Below, one piece after another: positions 36,501 to 48,344 of a stretch of DNA of 64,000 nt. The DNA comes from Gordionus sp. m RMFG-2023 (Eukaryota > Nematomorpha > Gordioida > Chordodea > Parachordodidae): positions 47,138,569 through 47,202,568 of the forward strand of contig NC_088776.1 in assembly GCF_954871325.1 (NCBI RefSeq). The letters run 5' to 3'. How positions within the stretch are numbered: position 1 is the stretch's first letter; every line of letters begins with the position of its first letter. Both the position numbers and the translations under genes were made by a program. The notes under the pieces were generated by a model. That model saw only the letters and a program-made list of their open reading frames with translations, searched no databases and was not told the DNA's origin.

Positions 36501-39500
36501 TGAATGCAGTGGAATATCTTTTGACAACAAAGGTGATCTTTACGTGTTGCACAGAGGAAAGCGCATTTGGGATATCAAGTTTTATGTCCTATGCTATTTA
36601 TTTACATTTATTATATGGTTCGAATATATTAGACCATTTTAAGATTGGTTGTCTTCTTACCATTTTCTAAATATTTTTTTTTTACTTTTAAGAGATAGTT
36701 TTTAACCCTGTTGCATTTCAAATATTTTCTAACTAAATTATGAGAATTGTTAGTATAGTTGATATACAATTGTAAATACATTTAGAGTTTTTAAGAAAAA
36801 GAGTTTTGTAATTAAGAAGCAAAAATATCTGGGATTACATTATTTAAGTATTTCTTGTGAAGTTCTAAGTTGAATGCTAATTTTATAATTTTTTAGTAAT
36901 TATTCTTTTCCCCCTAAAGCCAAAATTATTTTAAAGAATCATATTTCGTTATTTAACTTCATTTTTGTTATTAAACTTTCATAATCTCAAAAGTTCTTTC
37001 AATCACTCTCACTTCAATCATATAAATGATGGCCCTATCAAGGAAAAGACTTTGTTGAAATTAAATCCCAAAGATGGAAAGATTGTCGATTCCTATTTTT
37101 CTAAAAAGTTTTTAAAAAAAGACTTAAATATTTTTCATAAACCTACAGACCCGGCCCGTGACCCTGGCCAGGAAAATTTTTTTAAAATACCCAGACCAAG
37201 CAAAACCGAATATTTAAAATCGTCATCCTTAGCTATAAAAATTAAGAATAAATGTATTATATTTTAGAAAAATCCGGACCGGGCCTGAAAATATAAAACC
37301 CGGGCCGGGGTGTCTGATATATTTACTAGATGTTGATATATAGATTTATTGGTAATCGGAAAAAAATCCGGGTATACTTTGATAAAAGGACACCAGAATC
37401 AAAATATGCTGGATAAAAATTGCACCAAATTTAACGAAATATTAGATTTGAAGTTAAGGTTGACTTATCTTTAAAAATAGGTAAAGAAATTTGGATTTCC
37501 ACGGTTTATTTTTTAACAGGGGGTATTTATTTTTATTCCGATATCTTTTTCTGAGATGTGTCAAAATCTTTTTACTATAGACAATTTTTACCCGGAATTC
37601 AGATTCAATAATAACTAATAACTATACTAGTCATATTAGGAACATGGAATCTCTGGAGATACAAAATCTCTCAATTTTAAATCATTTATTTAGTGAGAGC
37701 CATTTTTTGAATTTGAATTCTGATTTGTTTAGAAATATATAGAGTAAAGGTCAGAAAATGGGAAATTTTTAGGTTCGACCCGGTCTAGGTTAGAATTTAG
37801 CTTTTGCTTGGCTTTCTTAAATCTTTACCCCATCCGGCCCGTTTTCAATTTTTTACTAAGATTACTTTGCCCAATTGAGTTTTTTATTAAATACAAGACC
37901 TAACCCGAATTACATGTGGTTGAACACCAAAATAAACAAATATTTAATATTGGAGAGTGGAGAGTGGTTAAATTTAAAACACTACACTTTATGGATTATC
38001 ACTTCTATCTAATATCAGAATTTATTAATAATCCAGTCAACCTGGCCCGGCAGAAATAAAATCATTTTTAGACGTTAACCGGGCCGGGCATCGCAGATCT
38101 CTAGTATAGAGTGCATACCTGATATATTTCGGAAATTTTTCGCCATGAACCTTTGTTTATATTAATTTATGCGAAAAATATAAACTTAAAAGCACTTCTT
38201 AAAGTTCATTCCAAAATTATCAGAAATTGACAGTCTGGGTAATACATACATATGCATACTGATATTCATTTTCTGTTAAATAAAAAATTTTAAATTTAAA
38301 GATTATAATCAAGAAATTATTTTGAATTGATAAATTCCGAATCCACTTTAATTCCATAACCGAATAAAATTCTATTTCCAAAAATAATTTATATCTAAAT
38401 TTAGATTTTACATGCCACATGGTTTGACAATAGACCAGGAAGATAATGTTTGGATTACTGATGTGGCCATGCATCAGGTAAAATCTTTATTTAATCGATT
38501 CTTTTAATATTTGTTTTTTAAAATGATAAAACCTAACAAATGAAAAATATTTTATGAATTCCCAAGGTATTTAAATACGAAATGGGAAACTTTGCAAAGC
38601 CATCGCTTGTGCTTGGAACAAAATTCAAGGCCGGTCATGATAATTATCATTTTTGCCAGCCAACTGACGTTGCAGTATCTTCTACCAATGGTCAATTTTT
38701 TGTATCCGATGGGTAATACAAATTCGTTTTATGATTCACTTACGTATTAACCCATTAATGGTCAAGATAGGAAAACGACTAAATTTAGCCGACTAGCCAA
38801 CAAAAATAACTAACTATTTGTCGTAGTCGATACGATCAAACGATCAATCAGAGTCAATTTTAAACTGCTTTAGCTGCTAATTTTTTTTATTTTTGTTCCT
38901 TAAATCGCCATATTACTAATGATCCCATATTTTAAAAAAAAACATTAGATAAAAGAAAATGAATAATTATAAAAATAATTATTAGTCAAAGCTATTTAAA
39001 TTGACTATGATTATTAGTCTTGTTTTTTAAGACAGCGAGTGCGACTAATAAATAGCTCTAGTTATTTTTTTATAAACTACTGCTTAGTTGGAAGTGGCCA
39101 TAACTAAACCATTCCCAACTATAAGTCTTTAAGAAATTCTAAAAAAATTGTCCTAAAAAATAATCCTAAATAGTAAATCGGAACCGTCGCACATCTGTAA
39201 CCTTGACCATTGATAGTATAAAAATAGGATAATTTGTATGTATAGGAACAAAATAATATTAAAATTTATAAAATTCCGAAATTTATTGATATATTTACCC
39301 AAAATTAAAAATAACGCCGGTTTTCGTTTCTAAATTATTATTATGTGTTATATCCATATATCAAAATGATAATTTTGTTTTTGCTATAACTCTTGACATA
39401 TTCAACCTTTTTTTAAAACAGATTTTTGTTTATATGCACCATTATATATGTATATTTAATATTATGATTATGATGATAAATAAAATATTTCATCCTATCT

Positions 39501-42500
39501 TGATCCGTCAGTAATTGTTGTTATATAATATCCACAAGTATTTTTAGGTATTTTATTTGGTAATAAAAACTAACTGGAGAGCCCTACACTTGTATCCTTA
39601 GAGGATTTTTATAAGTGTTATCTTTCGGGTAAGCGGAGGTTAATTCCCCCGGGAAAAATGGGGGGGGGCGAGGAGGTGATTTATTTTACGAGGCATATCA
39701 ATTTAAAAATTTGATGAATCTTACGAGAATCTGGAACTATTGTATAAAGGATATAAAGGTACTACCTGCTAATGCCTCACTATAGAATTTCCAAACACTC
39801 ACTATTGCATTATCGTCTATCAAAATACTAATAATTCACTGATCTTTTAAAAATCGATAATGATATTGGCCCTTCCTTTTTCGCCATGCTTACAATAGTT
39901 TCTAGATTATTCAAAATTTCTATCTTATAGTTCCGTTATGAAAAATCAAAGGTACATTTTGGATGATAAAAAGAAGAAGAAAATCTTATGAGGTGTGAAT
40001 CAGAATTATCTTCATTATTGTAACATTAATATATAGTTTCAAACAATCTTAAGCTTCTTTGGTTATGATAAGTTCAAATTCTATTTTTATCACTTGAGAA
40101 TATATTTTAATGGAAACAAATAGCTAGAGGTATATATAGCGATTATTTTGCCTTTCCATTATAGCTAATTTTCTAAAATTTCTTTATATTTTTATCCATT
40201 GAAATCAACCTTAATTTTTTAACGGTGGTAGGATTTAAAAAATTATAACAGTTAAAATTGTTTGCCTGCTATATAAATTCCATTACCAATAAAGATTTAT
40301 ATTAAGAAAATCCGAATTAAAGCATTTGAATAACAAGGATAAAAAATATACGATTTCAATTGGTCATCCTAAAATATTAAAATTTCCTAAATAGGTTTTT
40401 ATCAGTCTTGTTAAGGAGCGGCGCTCCGGAGCGCCGCTATATTTTTTCAAAAAAAACTGGAGCGCCCCTCCTTTTTAAAAATGAGAAGCGGGAGTAGCTC
40501 CTTTTTTTTAAATATTAATAATATATTTGTTAATTAAAATTTAATGAAAATAAAATTTTATTTTATTTAAATTTATTCATTATTAAATGTTGAGCCGAGT
40601 TTTATATTGATTTTTCATCTAATCATTTGAAACATTAAACATCAGTTTTTCCTTTTTATATTGAAAATTTTTTGAAAAATCTTGTAAGTCATATTAATAT
40701 TCATTTTATAGATATATAATAAAAAATAGTTTTAGATATTATGGATTTAGAGATTTTAGAAGAAGAAACCGAATTTCCATTTCCACCATACAAAAAATAT
40801 TTCAAGCTTATAGATGATACAGATGATAAAGTCAACTTAAAGGCCAAATGCCTATTGTGCATTAACAACAAAATGATTTCTTTCTCTAAAATCAGCAGCT
40901 TTAACCCTAAGACGTGTTCAAGGCAAGCATACTTTTGATGTTTTGGCTAAGATGATAATTGATATACATAAAAGTTTTAAAATTCAGAATAAAGTGATAA
41001 AAACCATTACTGATAATGGTAGAAACTTTGTGAAGGCATTCAGGTAATCTCAAATATTTATTTTAAAATTATAACTTTCCTTTTATTTTTTAGAATGTTT
41101 GAAGATAAAAGTTCTGAGATTGATGATGATTTCCAATTTGTGGATATTGATGATATCCTAAATAATAGGGCAGAAAGCTTTGATTATCTCCCTCAACATT
41201 CAAGATGTGCTTGTCACAATCTTAATTTGGTGGCAACAGTTGATGCAGAGAAAGCTTTAGGGGATAGAAGCTTTCAAATAGTATCTCAAAGTTTATTCCA
41301 AAAGTGTCAATCTTTGTGGAATAAACAAAATATGTCTACAAATATGGCGGACGAAATTATCAGAAAGTTGGGTAGGTATCTAATATGCCCAAATTCCATT
41401 AGGTGGAATTCGTATTATGAATCTATGGTTTTGCTAGATAAAATATTAGATGAAAAACAAAAGGACCTTGATGAGTTGTGTGATAACCATGGGCTTATAC
41501 GTTTTAACTCCCAAGAACGTAAATTTATTAAAGAGTATAGTCAAGTAAATATTAATATAATCGTTATCTTAGTGGTATAAATAAATTTTAGGTTATGGAA
41601 CCTATGAGATAAGCTCTGAAAATCCTTGAAGGGGAGCTTAATATGGACATGGGTTTCCTAAGTCCTACCATTTTTAAACTCATTTCAAAATTAAATGAAT
41701 TATCAGATTTAGAGTTTTGCCAACCTCTTGTAAAGTCTCTCATCAGCGGTATTAATAAAAGGTTTATAATAAAACATAAATTATATCTATTTAAATAACC
41801 TTATTGCAGATTTCCAAATATTTATAATGATGATAATATAATTGCAGCGATTGTCCATCCTGCATTTAAATTGAATTGGGAATGGATAAAAGATCCAAAA
41901 AATATGGAACTAAAAGCCAGATTAATTAATTTTTTAGGGAAACAAATACCCGAAGGAAAAATAGCTACAACTAGTTCACGGGAACCCTGTAAGGATTTGG
42001 AAGATTTCTTTGATTCCATGAAATCGATTACCATGAAAATAATATATTGGATAGATATTTTTTAAATAATGATAGCAAAATTACTATTTTTGAACAATTC
42101 CATGAATTAAAAAATATTTATATTAAATACAATACCCCGCTTCCCTCGAGTGCTCCTGTGGAGCGCCTATTTAATATCGCAAAACAGGTCTTAGGGGAGA
42201 AGCGTGTGTGTTTGTTAGATTCTAATTTAGAAAATTTATTACTTTTAAAAGCTAATAAAAGATTATAAATATTTTGATATATCATATAATATAAATAAAA
42301 CGTTTTGATAAAAAAATATGATTTTGTTTCGTGTACCTTCTAAAAAAATGAAAATCAAAGGAGCGGTTATGGAGCGGCACTCCATTAGTTGGAGCGGGAG
42401 CGCTCCTTTTAATATGTAGTAGCGGGAGCGGGAGTTCGCTCCTTTTGAGAAGGTAGGAGCGGAAGCGGGAGTCGCTACTTTTAAAAAGGAGCGTTAACAA

Positions 42501-44360
42501 GACTGGTTTTTATTGTTAATTAATCTTAAAATATAAATAATATCCCTAATTAATGTAACTTTAAAGAGTTTCTTAAAAAGAGTAACGATAATACATTTTT
42601 CATTATTTTAGACAAAGTAACGGTATTTAATTCAGGAGCTATTGCCCCTAGATAAATTCTCATTTATAAGAGTTTTTTAAAATTGTTTAATTGATTCGTC
42701 TAAATTGATCATTATTTGAAGCCACAAAAATTTCGAGAAATATTCGCAATGTTACCAAATGATAAATTACATTTAATCCCCCCCCCCCCATCCCACCTTA
42801 AAATTTTAAAAACAACTCATTTATCCATAGCGTAGCTTGTTGTGGAAAAATATAATCAATAAATGCACATTTTGTATTTTCAAAGCAAATTGTAGCATAG
42901 TGAAATATTTTTACCATGATATATAATGGCTATAATAGAACAACGCGTATGGATAATTAAAAAATGAGGCCCACTTCCTTGTATTTATTTATCTATCGAA
43001 AAACTATTTACTTTTGCATAATATCAATGATAACTTCGATGAACAAAATTTTTTTCATTTATAAGCTCCTAACAGTTTTTAAACGGGTCCCAAAAGAGGA
43101 GGGCCCATCTGCAGCGGGACCTCTACTGTCATAATTATTATACCATTTATTATTAAAATTATTTAGCAAAAGAATATAAATTTTAAATTTAACTTTTTAA
43201 AAAATATTATACAGGTATTGCAATCATAGAATCATTAAATACGATGCAAATGGCAACATAATTAGCATATTTGGCAAAAGTATGCATTAAATATATAATA
43301 AATAATTATAATAATATGTGAATAAAATTAATTTGAATTATTGTATAAGGTGATTCGTATTGGTTAGGATCTCAAAGGCAAAATTTTTTAATGACTCCCC
43401 ACAGTTTGGCATTGATCCAAAATTTGGATTTAATATGTGTTGCTGATAGAGAAAATAGTAGAATCCTGTGCTTGAAGGCTGGCGTTTTAAATATGGATAA
43501 TTTGGACATATATTCTGCTTATAACAATCCACGACTGACCAACTTTCTACCCCGCTTTAGTTATAAAATTGTTGACAATAAAGGTCACAATTACCGTCCA
43601 TACGCTATTAGTTACTGTACAAAAGGTATATTGTTTTATCCCCCTTCCACCAATGATTTTAAATTAAGTAATCAAACCAAAAAAATTTGTGTATACTTTC
43701 AAATTTAAAAAATAATATACACTTTAAGTAAAGTTTTAATGTTAAAATAATTTGGAGAAGCAATATTATAATTAGAAAATTGATATTGATTAATATGAGT
43801 AAGCCTTTAATGTCAAATTGCCTTTAGTGAAATGTAAAATATTTTACTTGGGACAATTAAATAGAGTTTACAAAAATTCCTTAAAAACCAATATTATAAT
43901 TATTCCTAATACATTATGCATTATTCCAAATATTTTATGTTTATTTAGATGGTAAAATGTATGTTCTATGCCAATCTGACAACGAAAATACTCCATTTAT
44001 CGCGTTAAGTGGCGAGCTCTCATTACAAGACGATACTTTGAATTCAGTGTCTTGGTACCAATTTCCAGTAATAAATAAATGCGTATATTTGTTAGCCAAC
44101 TTAGATTTTTATTGATCCATTTAATTATATTTATAAAATAAATTTATAATTAAATAATTTATAAATCTTTCTATATTTATATATGTTAGATCTATAATCT
44201 CTATATATTTTAAGTCACTTTAAAATTAATTTTATAATAGATATCTTCAAGACCCCATGATTTAACGGTAGAAGATATCGCTAATTCTAATGATAAAAAT
44301 ATTTATGTGGCTGATTTGAGTCAAATGGTTTGGAAACTAAAAGAAACCGGAAACGAATAA
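30582..44360 (+). CDS. PAL: Peptidyl-alpha-hydroxyglycine alpha-amidating lyase (PAL), secreted
   Basis: Nine exons: 30582-30716, 36382-36578, 36994-37107, 38405-38477, 38567-38712, 43215-43279, 43350-43625, 43949-44067 and 44241-44360. Phases agree at every junction and give 414 residues. Residues 1-30 form a signal peptide, and the rest is the NHL-type propeller of PAL, the enzyme that splits hydroxyglycine-extended peptides to C-terminal amides in secretory granules. The conserved active-site set is present: Arg103 (LHRG), zinc ligands His154 (MPHG), His261 (TPHS) and His381 (RPHD), Tyr223 (DGYCN) and Asp382. The cysteine pairs 203/224 and 273/284 also match. There is no PHM domain and no membrane anchor, so amidation needs a separate PHM, as in insects and flatworms. 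Introns 1 (5.7 kb) and 5 (4.5 kb) are expanded by hAT elements. Exon 1 is less certain because it is joined over 5.7 kb only by its phase and its signal peptide. Confidence 0.94.
31597..31700. repeat. GTTAAAAAGC-family MITE, half copy
   Basis: It contains TATTAAAATGCCCAATTTTTATAAACGA and AGATTTTAGCCAAAATAATATT in family order, then stops before the second arm. It lies in PAL intron 1. Confidence 0.5.
31941..32046 (+). other. Orphan exon-like segment in PAL intron 1
   Basis: TTTTTTAATAG precedes, and GTATGTGAG (a strong donor) follows, 106 bp with one open frame reading [14 protein letters not shown] then [16 protein letters not shown]. The G+C content is clearly above its surroundings. The phase (1 nt before the first codon) does not fit between PAL exons 1 and 2, so it is not a PAL exon as read. 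It could be a relic of another gene or of a transposon. I recognise no family. Confidence 0.25.
32165..33650 (+). mobile_element. Decayed hAT element with GTATCTAAGATAC subterminal repeats
   Basis: The left end CAGAGTTGGGCAGTACC is followed by dense repeats of AGATACTAGTATCTGTA. The right side near 33600-33650 keeps AAGATACAAGTATCTATC but no clean terminus. A BED-like fragment ([14 protein letters not shown]) lies near 32715 and a hAT C-terminal fragment ([13 protein letters not shown]) near 33400. Stops and deletions abound. It lies in PAL intron 1. Confidence 0.6.
34043..36238 (-). mobile_element. ZMYM1/TTF-finger-type hAT transposon, spliced transposase, decayed
   Basis: On the minus strand, 35928-35584 encodes a TTF-type finger region ([10 protein letters not shown], then [12 protein letters not shown]). 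Exon 35406-34909 carries the first catalytic Asp ([10 protein letters not shown]) and the second ([12 protein letters not shown]). It is bounded by a good acceptor (TTAACAG) and donor (GTAATA). Another exon begins at 34861 ([10 protein letters not shown]), and 34351-34043 gives the later helical part. The usual His after CY in the C-x-x-H motif appears to be Tyr, so activity is doubtful. The 5' end is probably near 36238, where CCCCGTTGTAGGGGCCCCTG resembles a hAT terminus. The opposite end is not found. It lies in PAL intron 1, antisense to the gene. Confidence 0.65.
37138..37322. repeat. CTGCAGGT-family repeat, copy 3
   Basis: It begins ACCTACAGACCCGGCCCG, 31 bp after the PAL exon-3 donor, and ends CCCGGGCCGGGGTGTCTG. 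The GC-rich ends enclose an AT-rich middle. It lies in PAL intron 3. Confidence 0.5.
37770..38108. repeat. CTGCAGGT-family repeat, copy 4
   Basis: The left end GGTTCGACCCGGTCTAGG and the right end CCGGGCCGGGCATCGCAGATCTCTA resemble those of copies 2 and 3. It is the second member in the same 1.3-kb PAL intron. Confidence 0.5.
38110..38225. repeat. Fragment related to the foldback MITE at 8980
   Basis: It shares TTTTCGCCATGAACCTTTG, the following AT block and TTCCAAAATTATCAGA with the centre of the 8980-9378 element. Confidence 0.4.
38749..39222. repeat. MITE with AATGGTCAAG inverted ends
   Basis: The left end CCATTAATGGTCAAG and the right end CTTGACCATTGATAG are inverted partners. The interior has GACTAAT and ATTAGTC mirrored blocks. 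It begins 37 bp after PAL exon 5. The target duplication is unclear. Confidence 0.55.
39223..40394. other. Part of PAL intron 5 without recognisable features
   Basis: AT-rich sequence. The only notable item is a short GC-rich spot near 39648-39675 (CCCCCGGG followed by a G-run). No exons fit between PAL exons 5 and 6 here. Confidence 0.4.
40403..42505 (+). mobile_element. hAT element, internally deleted, GGAGCG family copy 2, with perfect 8-bp TSD
   Basis: The termini are CAGTCTTGTTAAGGAGCG and GCGTTAACAAGACTG. Perfect duplications GTTTTTAT lie at 40395-40402 and 42506-42513. Subterminal GGAGCGGGAGC blocks repeat at both ends. The transposase remains in pieces: a BED start at 40741 ([12 protein letters not shown]), then a junction to HTFDVLAKM and [11 protein letters not shown] (second catalytic Asp), then CACHNLNLV, and finally [16 protein letters not shown] with the C-terminal Glu. 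The N-terminal half with the first catalytic Asp is deleted. Short introns at 41044-41093, 41545-41591 and 41762-41809 (47-50 nt, GT/AG) still look spliceable. It lies in PAL intron 5 in the same orientation as the gene, and would need an active relative to move. Confidence 0.92.
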
Positions 44361-44481
44361 ACTTTCCTTTGATGATTTTTTTAAATAAGCGTCAATACTG
44401 ATCACAATATTTTCTCACTTATATCCTTTCATACAATCTTTAATGTTGTTTTTTAAGCTATTTTTTTGGATTGCGCTATAT

Positions 44482-44562
44482 AATAAAAGCCATGTCACAT
44501 TTTGTGGAAATTAAAAGGCTAGTGTAAAGCAAGAATTATGTTAAAATAAAATATACAATAAA
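44482..44562 (+). terminator. Candidate PAL polyadenylation signals
   Basis: AATAAA occurs at 44482-44487, 44545-44550 and 44557-44562, 120-200 bp after the PAL stop. Any of them could serve; A+T richness lowers the weight of the motif. Confidence 0.4.
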
Positions 44563-45039
44563 AATATCCCCGAGATATTCTTTTATAAAAGTACTAGATA
44601 TTTTTATGAATTCAAAATCAATTTAAGTCTTTGATTACTTTATTTGGGCAATAGGGAATTCTTACGGCTAAATTTTAGATTAATTCTTAAAAATTTTGCT
44701 TATTTCTCAGTTTTGGAAATATCTATTTTACACTTTTTTAGTAAAATTTTTAATATTATTTCTGATTGACAGATTTATTGACAAAACAAAAAAGGTATCA
44801 GTTTAATAGGAACAACAGTATATGTATATATAAAATTTTACAAATATTTTTTATTAAGGTTCTCGAAATCAAATTAAATATTTTAATAATTATTTAGGTA
44901 AGTGTTATAAAAACAAATATATATAAAATTACAAATAATATACAATAAACAATATACATATATTAGTAATAAGAAGAAGAAAAGGAAACAAAGAGAGAAA
45001 AAAGATGGGGAGGGGGGCATAAAAAGTATTGAAGTTAAA

Positions 45040-47760
45040 AATAATCATCTTGTGGGATGCGGCTGCCTATAAAGCAAACGTAATTAGCCTTGTGTATCGC
45101 TATGGCGAGTCTTTGTCTTAAGAAGCCTTCGCGAGGTTCGTCCGTAAGTTTGCATATGTGAGAGCCAAGTTCCTTAAAAAAAGATAAAGCACATTTTCCC
45201 AAAAGTTGTAAGGGTAGTGGAAATGATGGGAATGAATATGCATTTTCGGAATATTTCGCTATTTTAGGTGACTCCTTATTCTCAAGAATGTTAAGGCTTT
45301 GTTGGATGGTGCAAGTCGATCAATACACGAGTAATCCCAGATCAAGAATTGACCACGCTCCAAGGAATTTGAGAAATCCCGTCAGGCCGTTTCCCATCAG
45401 ATCTGAAAAGATCGGAAGGTTCAAGAATAGAGGGAATTTGAGCAGATCTTAAAGCTCTAAGGATGATTGAATTGCATAGATTACAACGATACGACCTTTA
45501 CACGAACGGCAGTGGAGGCTATGTCTTCCATTACCCAAAACGGCTGAACTGCATCCTGAACATGTGTGGAATTGGGTTATAAGGCAGTTTAAACAAATAC
45601 CAATCGCGTCGTTTTGGTTCAGTTGTAATTGAAAATTAACTGAGGGAATTGCTTCAAGGAACTCATGGCCTGAACCATTAAGCAGTTAGGAGAATAAAGG
45701 ACGGTCAGATAATTGCATTCTGGAAAGGAGTGATTCAACGCAGATTCCGATAATAGGCCTAATCCAGTCCTTCTGATTATTTGTTTCAGGAAGAGGGTGA
45801 TCAGCAACAATTCGTGCTTTCCACTCGATGATAGCATCATTATAGGAAGAGTCGGGTTTTATCAAATGAGAATTTACTATATTTTTTGTTAAAAAAAACT
45901 GGATATGAAGGCTGTTAAGGCGAGATTTGACGGAGATCTGATACCAAGTCCTCACATCTTAGTGGGTAAAGAGGCTTGTGTCCATGCAATTTCATCGAAT
46001 TTAAGGTTTAGAGTATTTTCGATTAGGACTTTAATCCCATTTTTATAAACTCCGAGAGGAATGGGGAATTTAAAAATGGGAGTTGATCGAAGGGCATAAA
46101 GAGTATGAAGAATATTGAAAAAAATTTCAAGAGGATAAGGGAAAATAAATCAGCTAACTTAAAAAGTGTTTCAAGTGTGGACTGAAGGAAGGAAGATATT
46201 ACAGTGTTACCACCAACAGAGGCACCTAAATGATATAGTTTATCAAGGGTGGTTAGTTTGAAGTTGTTAGAATTTGGTTCTATTGAATTGATAGTGATGA
46301 ATTCAGATTTATCAAGATTGATAGAGAGTCCAATAGCAGACCCAGTCTCCTTGATCAAATTCACAGCTTTATTGACCTCATCTTTGAAACCACCAAGGAT
46401 ACCATCATCAATATACCAAGCATGTAAGGATAGTGAGCAAGTCGTGTTAATGGATTTAACTAGAAAAATAGGGAACCTAGAGGATCTGTTGTATGTCACG
46501 AATGGGAGGACTTTTATAAGTATCAAATTGCAGGGTGGAAGGCAGTTGATAATAATAATGAAAGAATTTTGTGTAACCAGGGAAAAGAGTACGAGAAGAA
46601 CTCAGGAAGGAATTCCGGGAGAGTGTATTGGACATTAGAGAAGTCTATTTTGAATAAAGATTCATTGAAGGGTAGATTTTCTAAATGCAATCTAGTCATA
46701 TGTACAACCGCTTCACAGCCACCGGGGATCCCAACACCAAGTTGGAAGGGGCTTAAGAGACGTGAAGCATCATGCTTTATTCGAGATGATATCATCTTGT
46801 AAACTAAGCAACGAAAGGTAGAACCGATGGTAATTGGTCTAATATCATCAATGGGCTTTTGAAGTGCGATTAGCTTAGCACCGAAGAGGATAGGAGAAAC
46901 AAAGCTTGGTGCTTCACCTTTTAAAATTTTATTGCAGAGGTTTGTTAATTTAGAAAAAATGGGAGTTTGTGAGCATGTAGAGGGGGAAGTGATGTCCTGG
47001 ATAAAAATGAGGCGGATGCCATCAAGGCCATGGGCAGAATCACGATTAAAGGAAATCCTCACTCCTTCTGAAGTAAAAATAGAAGCACAAGTTGAGTGAG
47101 GTTGAGAGGAAATTGGGATAATGTTTGCTGTGGAGTGTTTTTTACAGAGTTTTATATAAGTGGCCATGGAAGGCTCAGCCAGAAAGTCATGTGTGGACAT
47201 CAATCTGAGTGCTCTTTTTATATTGAGATGGTCAATTTTCTTGCAAATCAGATTGGCCTTCATCTCAAATGGTGAGTATTTTCTTTTATTTATGACAGGC
47301 AATAACATTTTGAATTCAAGAAGATGAGGAGTCTTAATCGAAGCAGCATCCTTGATTTGCTGGGTAAAGGAATTATGTGACGTTTTGTCAGGCATCCTGA
47401 AGGTATTATATCCATAGAATAGGAATTTTAGCCATACATGCTCATTGCTAAAGTTTAGCAATAGGGAGGATAGACAGTCAGCGAAAGATTTAGCAACTAA
47501 CAATCTTGCACCTTTGGGGATCCTTAAAATCATATTTGGTTTGGGATGGACAAGAAAAAAAACCTGAGAAACTGGAATTTGAATTGTGAAGAGGTGGAAC
47601 AGAATTTTCTGGAGGGATAATCGATTGATTGATAAGGGATAAAGGAACAAAGTCAGAATGTGGACATATGAATGAAGTAGGTCCATGAACTTGTAAGCAT
47701 CCATCTTTTCTAATTTGTACTATGACATGAGGGACAGATTTGTAAAGGAGATATGAAGAT
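45040..47760 (-). mobile_element. Broken LINE-type reverse transcriptase element
   Basis: On the minus strand, 47540-46600 carries an open stretch of the reverse-transcriptase group in which IPKGARLLVAKSF precedes AKLIALQKPIDDIRPITIGS and LGVGIPGGCEAVVHM. Positions 46450-46300 hold the catalytic block with Y-I-D-D-G and LSINLDKSE. Nearer the element's 3' end, segments resembling the family's WD-x-x-C (LIWDYSCIDR) and QRLAIAIHKAN motifs can be read near 45390 and 45105. The element is split by several frameshifts and stops and cannot encode a whole protein. The start and end are estimated from the outermost recognisable motifs. No poly-A tail or target duplication is seen. No endonuclease domain is recognised. 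Confidence 0.75.
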
Positions 47761-48344
47761 AATGAATGATAAATTAATGATTCATGTTGTTGAAATAATA
47801 AATTTAATTTCATAAATAAATATAAAGAATCCAAAACATTTTTGAATAATGAAATTTTATACTTAAATATTAAAAAATAAATGTTTTTTTAAATATATTT
47901 TTTTGATATCAAATTTTATATTGATTACATATTAAATTTTATTACATTATTTTCTTTTTTTATATGGCTACAAATGCGAATGCATTGAAAGCTGATATAT
48001 TATTCAGAAGTCTTGAAGCATAGGTAACATAGTTTTGATGGAAAAATTTTTAATTTTTGGATATTTTTTTTATCTCAGGAATCGGAGAAGAAAAGTGTTT
48101 TGCTGTCCTGCATGGATAATATAAAAAATATATTAACAAGTAAAAATAATTTTTTTAGGCCATAAATTATAAATTCCTATGTATAAAAATTTAGTCTTAG
48201 ATATTATGCATATGAATTTTTTTAGACATTGCTCATCATGAATAACAGCAGAATTTTCTCTTTTATTTGATGATGGGTGAATAGGAAATTTTTAATATAT
48301 AGACTTCATAACATCTGGAAAATTGTTTTTTTAGTACTACAAAT
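47761..48344. other. AT-rich spacer before the intact hAT
   Basis: No gene or repeat end is recognised. The left target duplication of the hAT (CTACAAAT) occupies 48337-48344. Confidence 0.4.
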
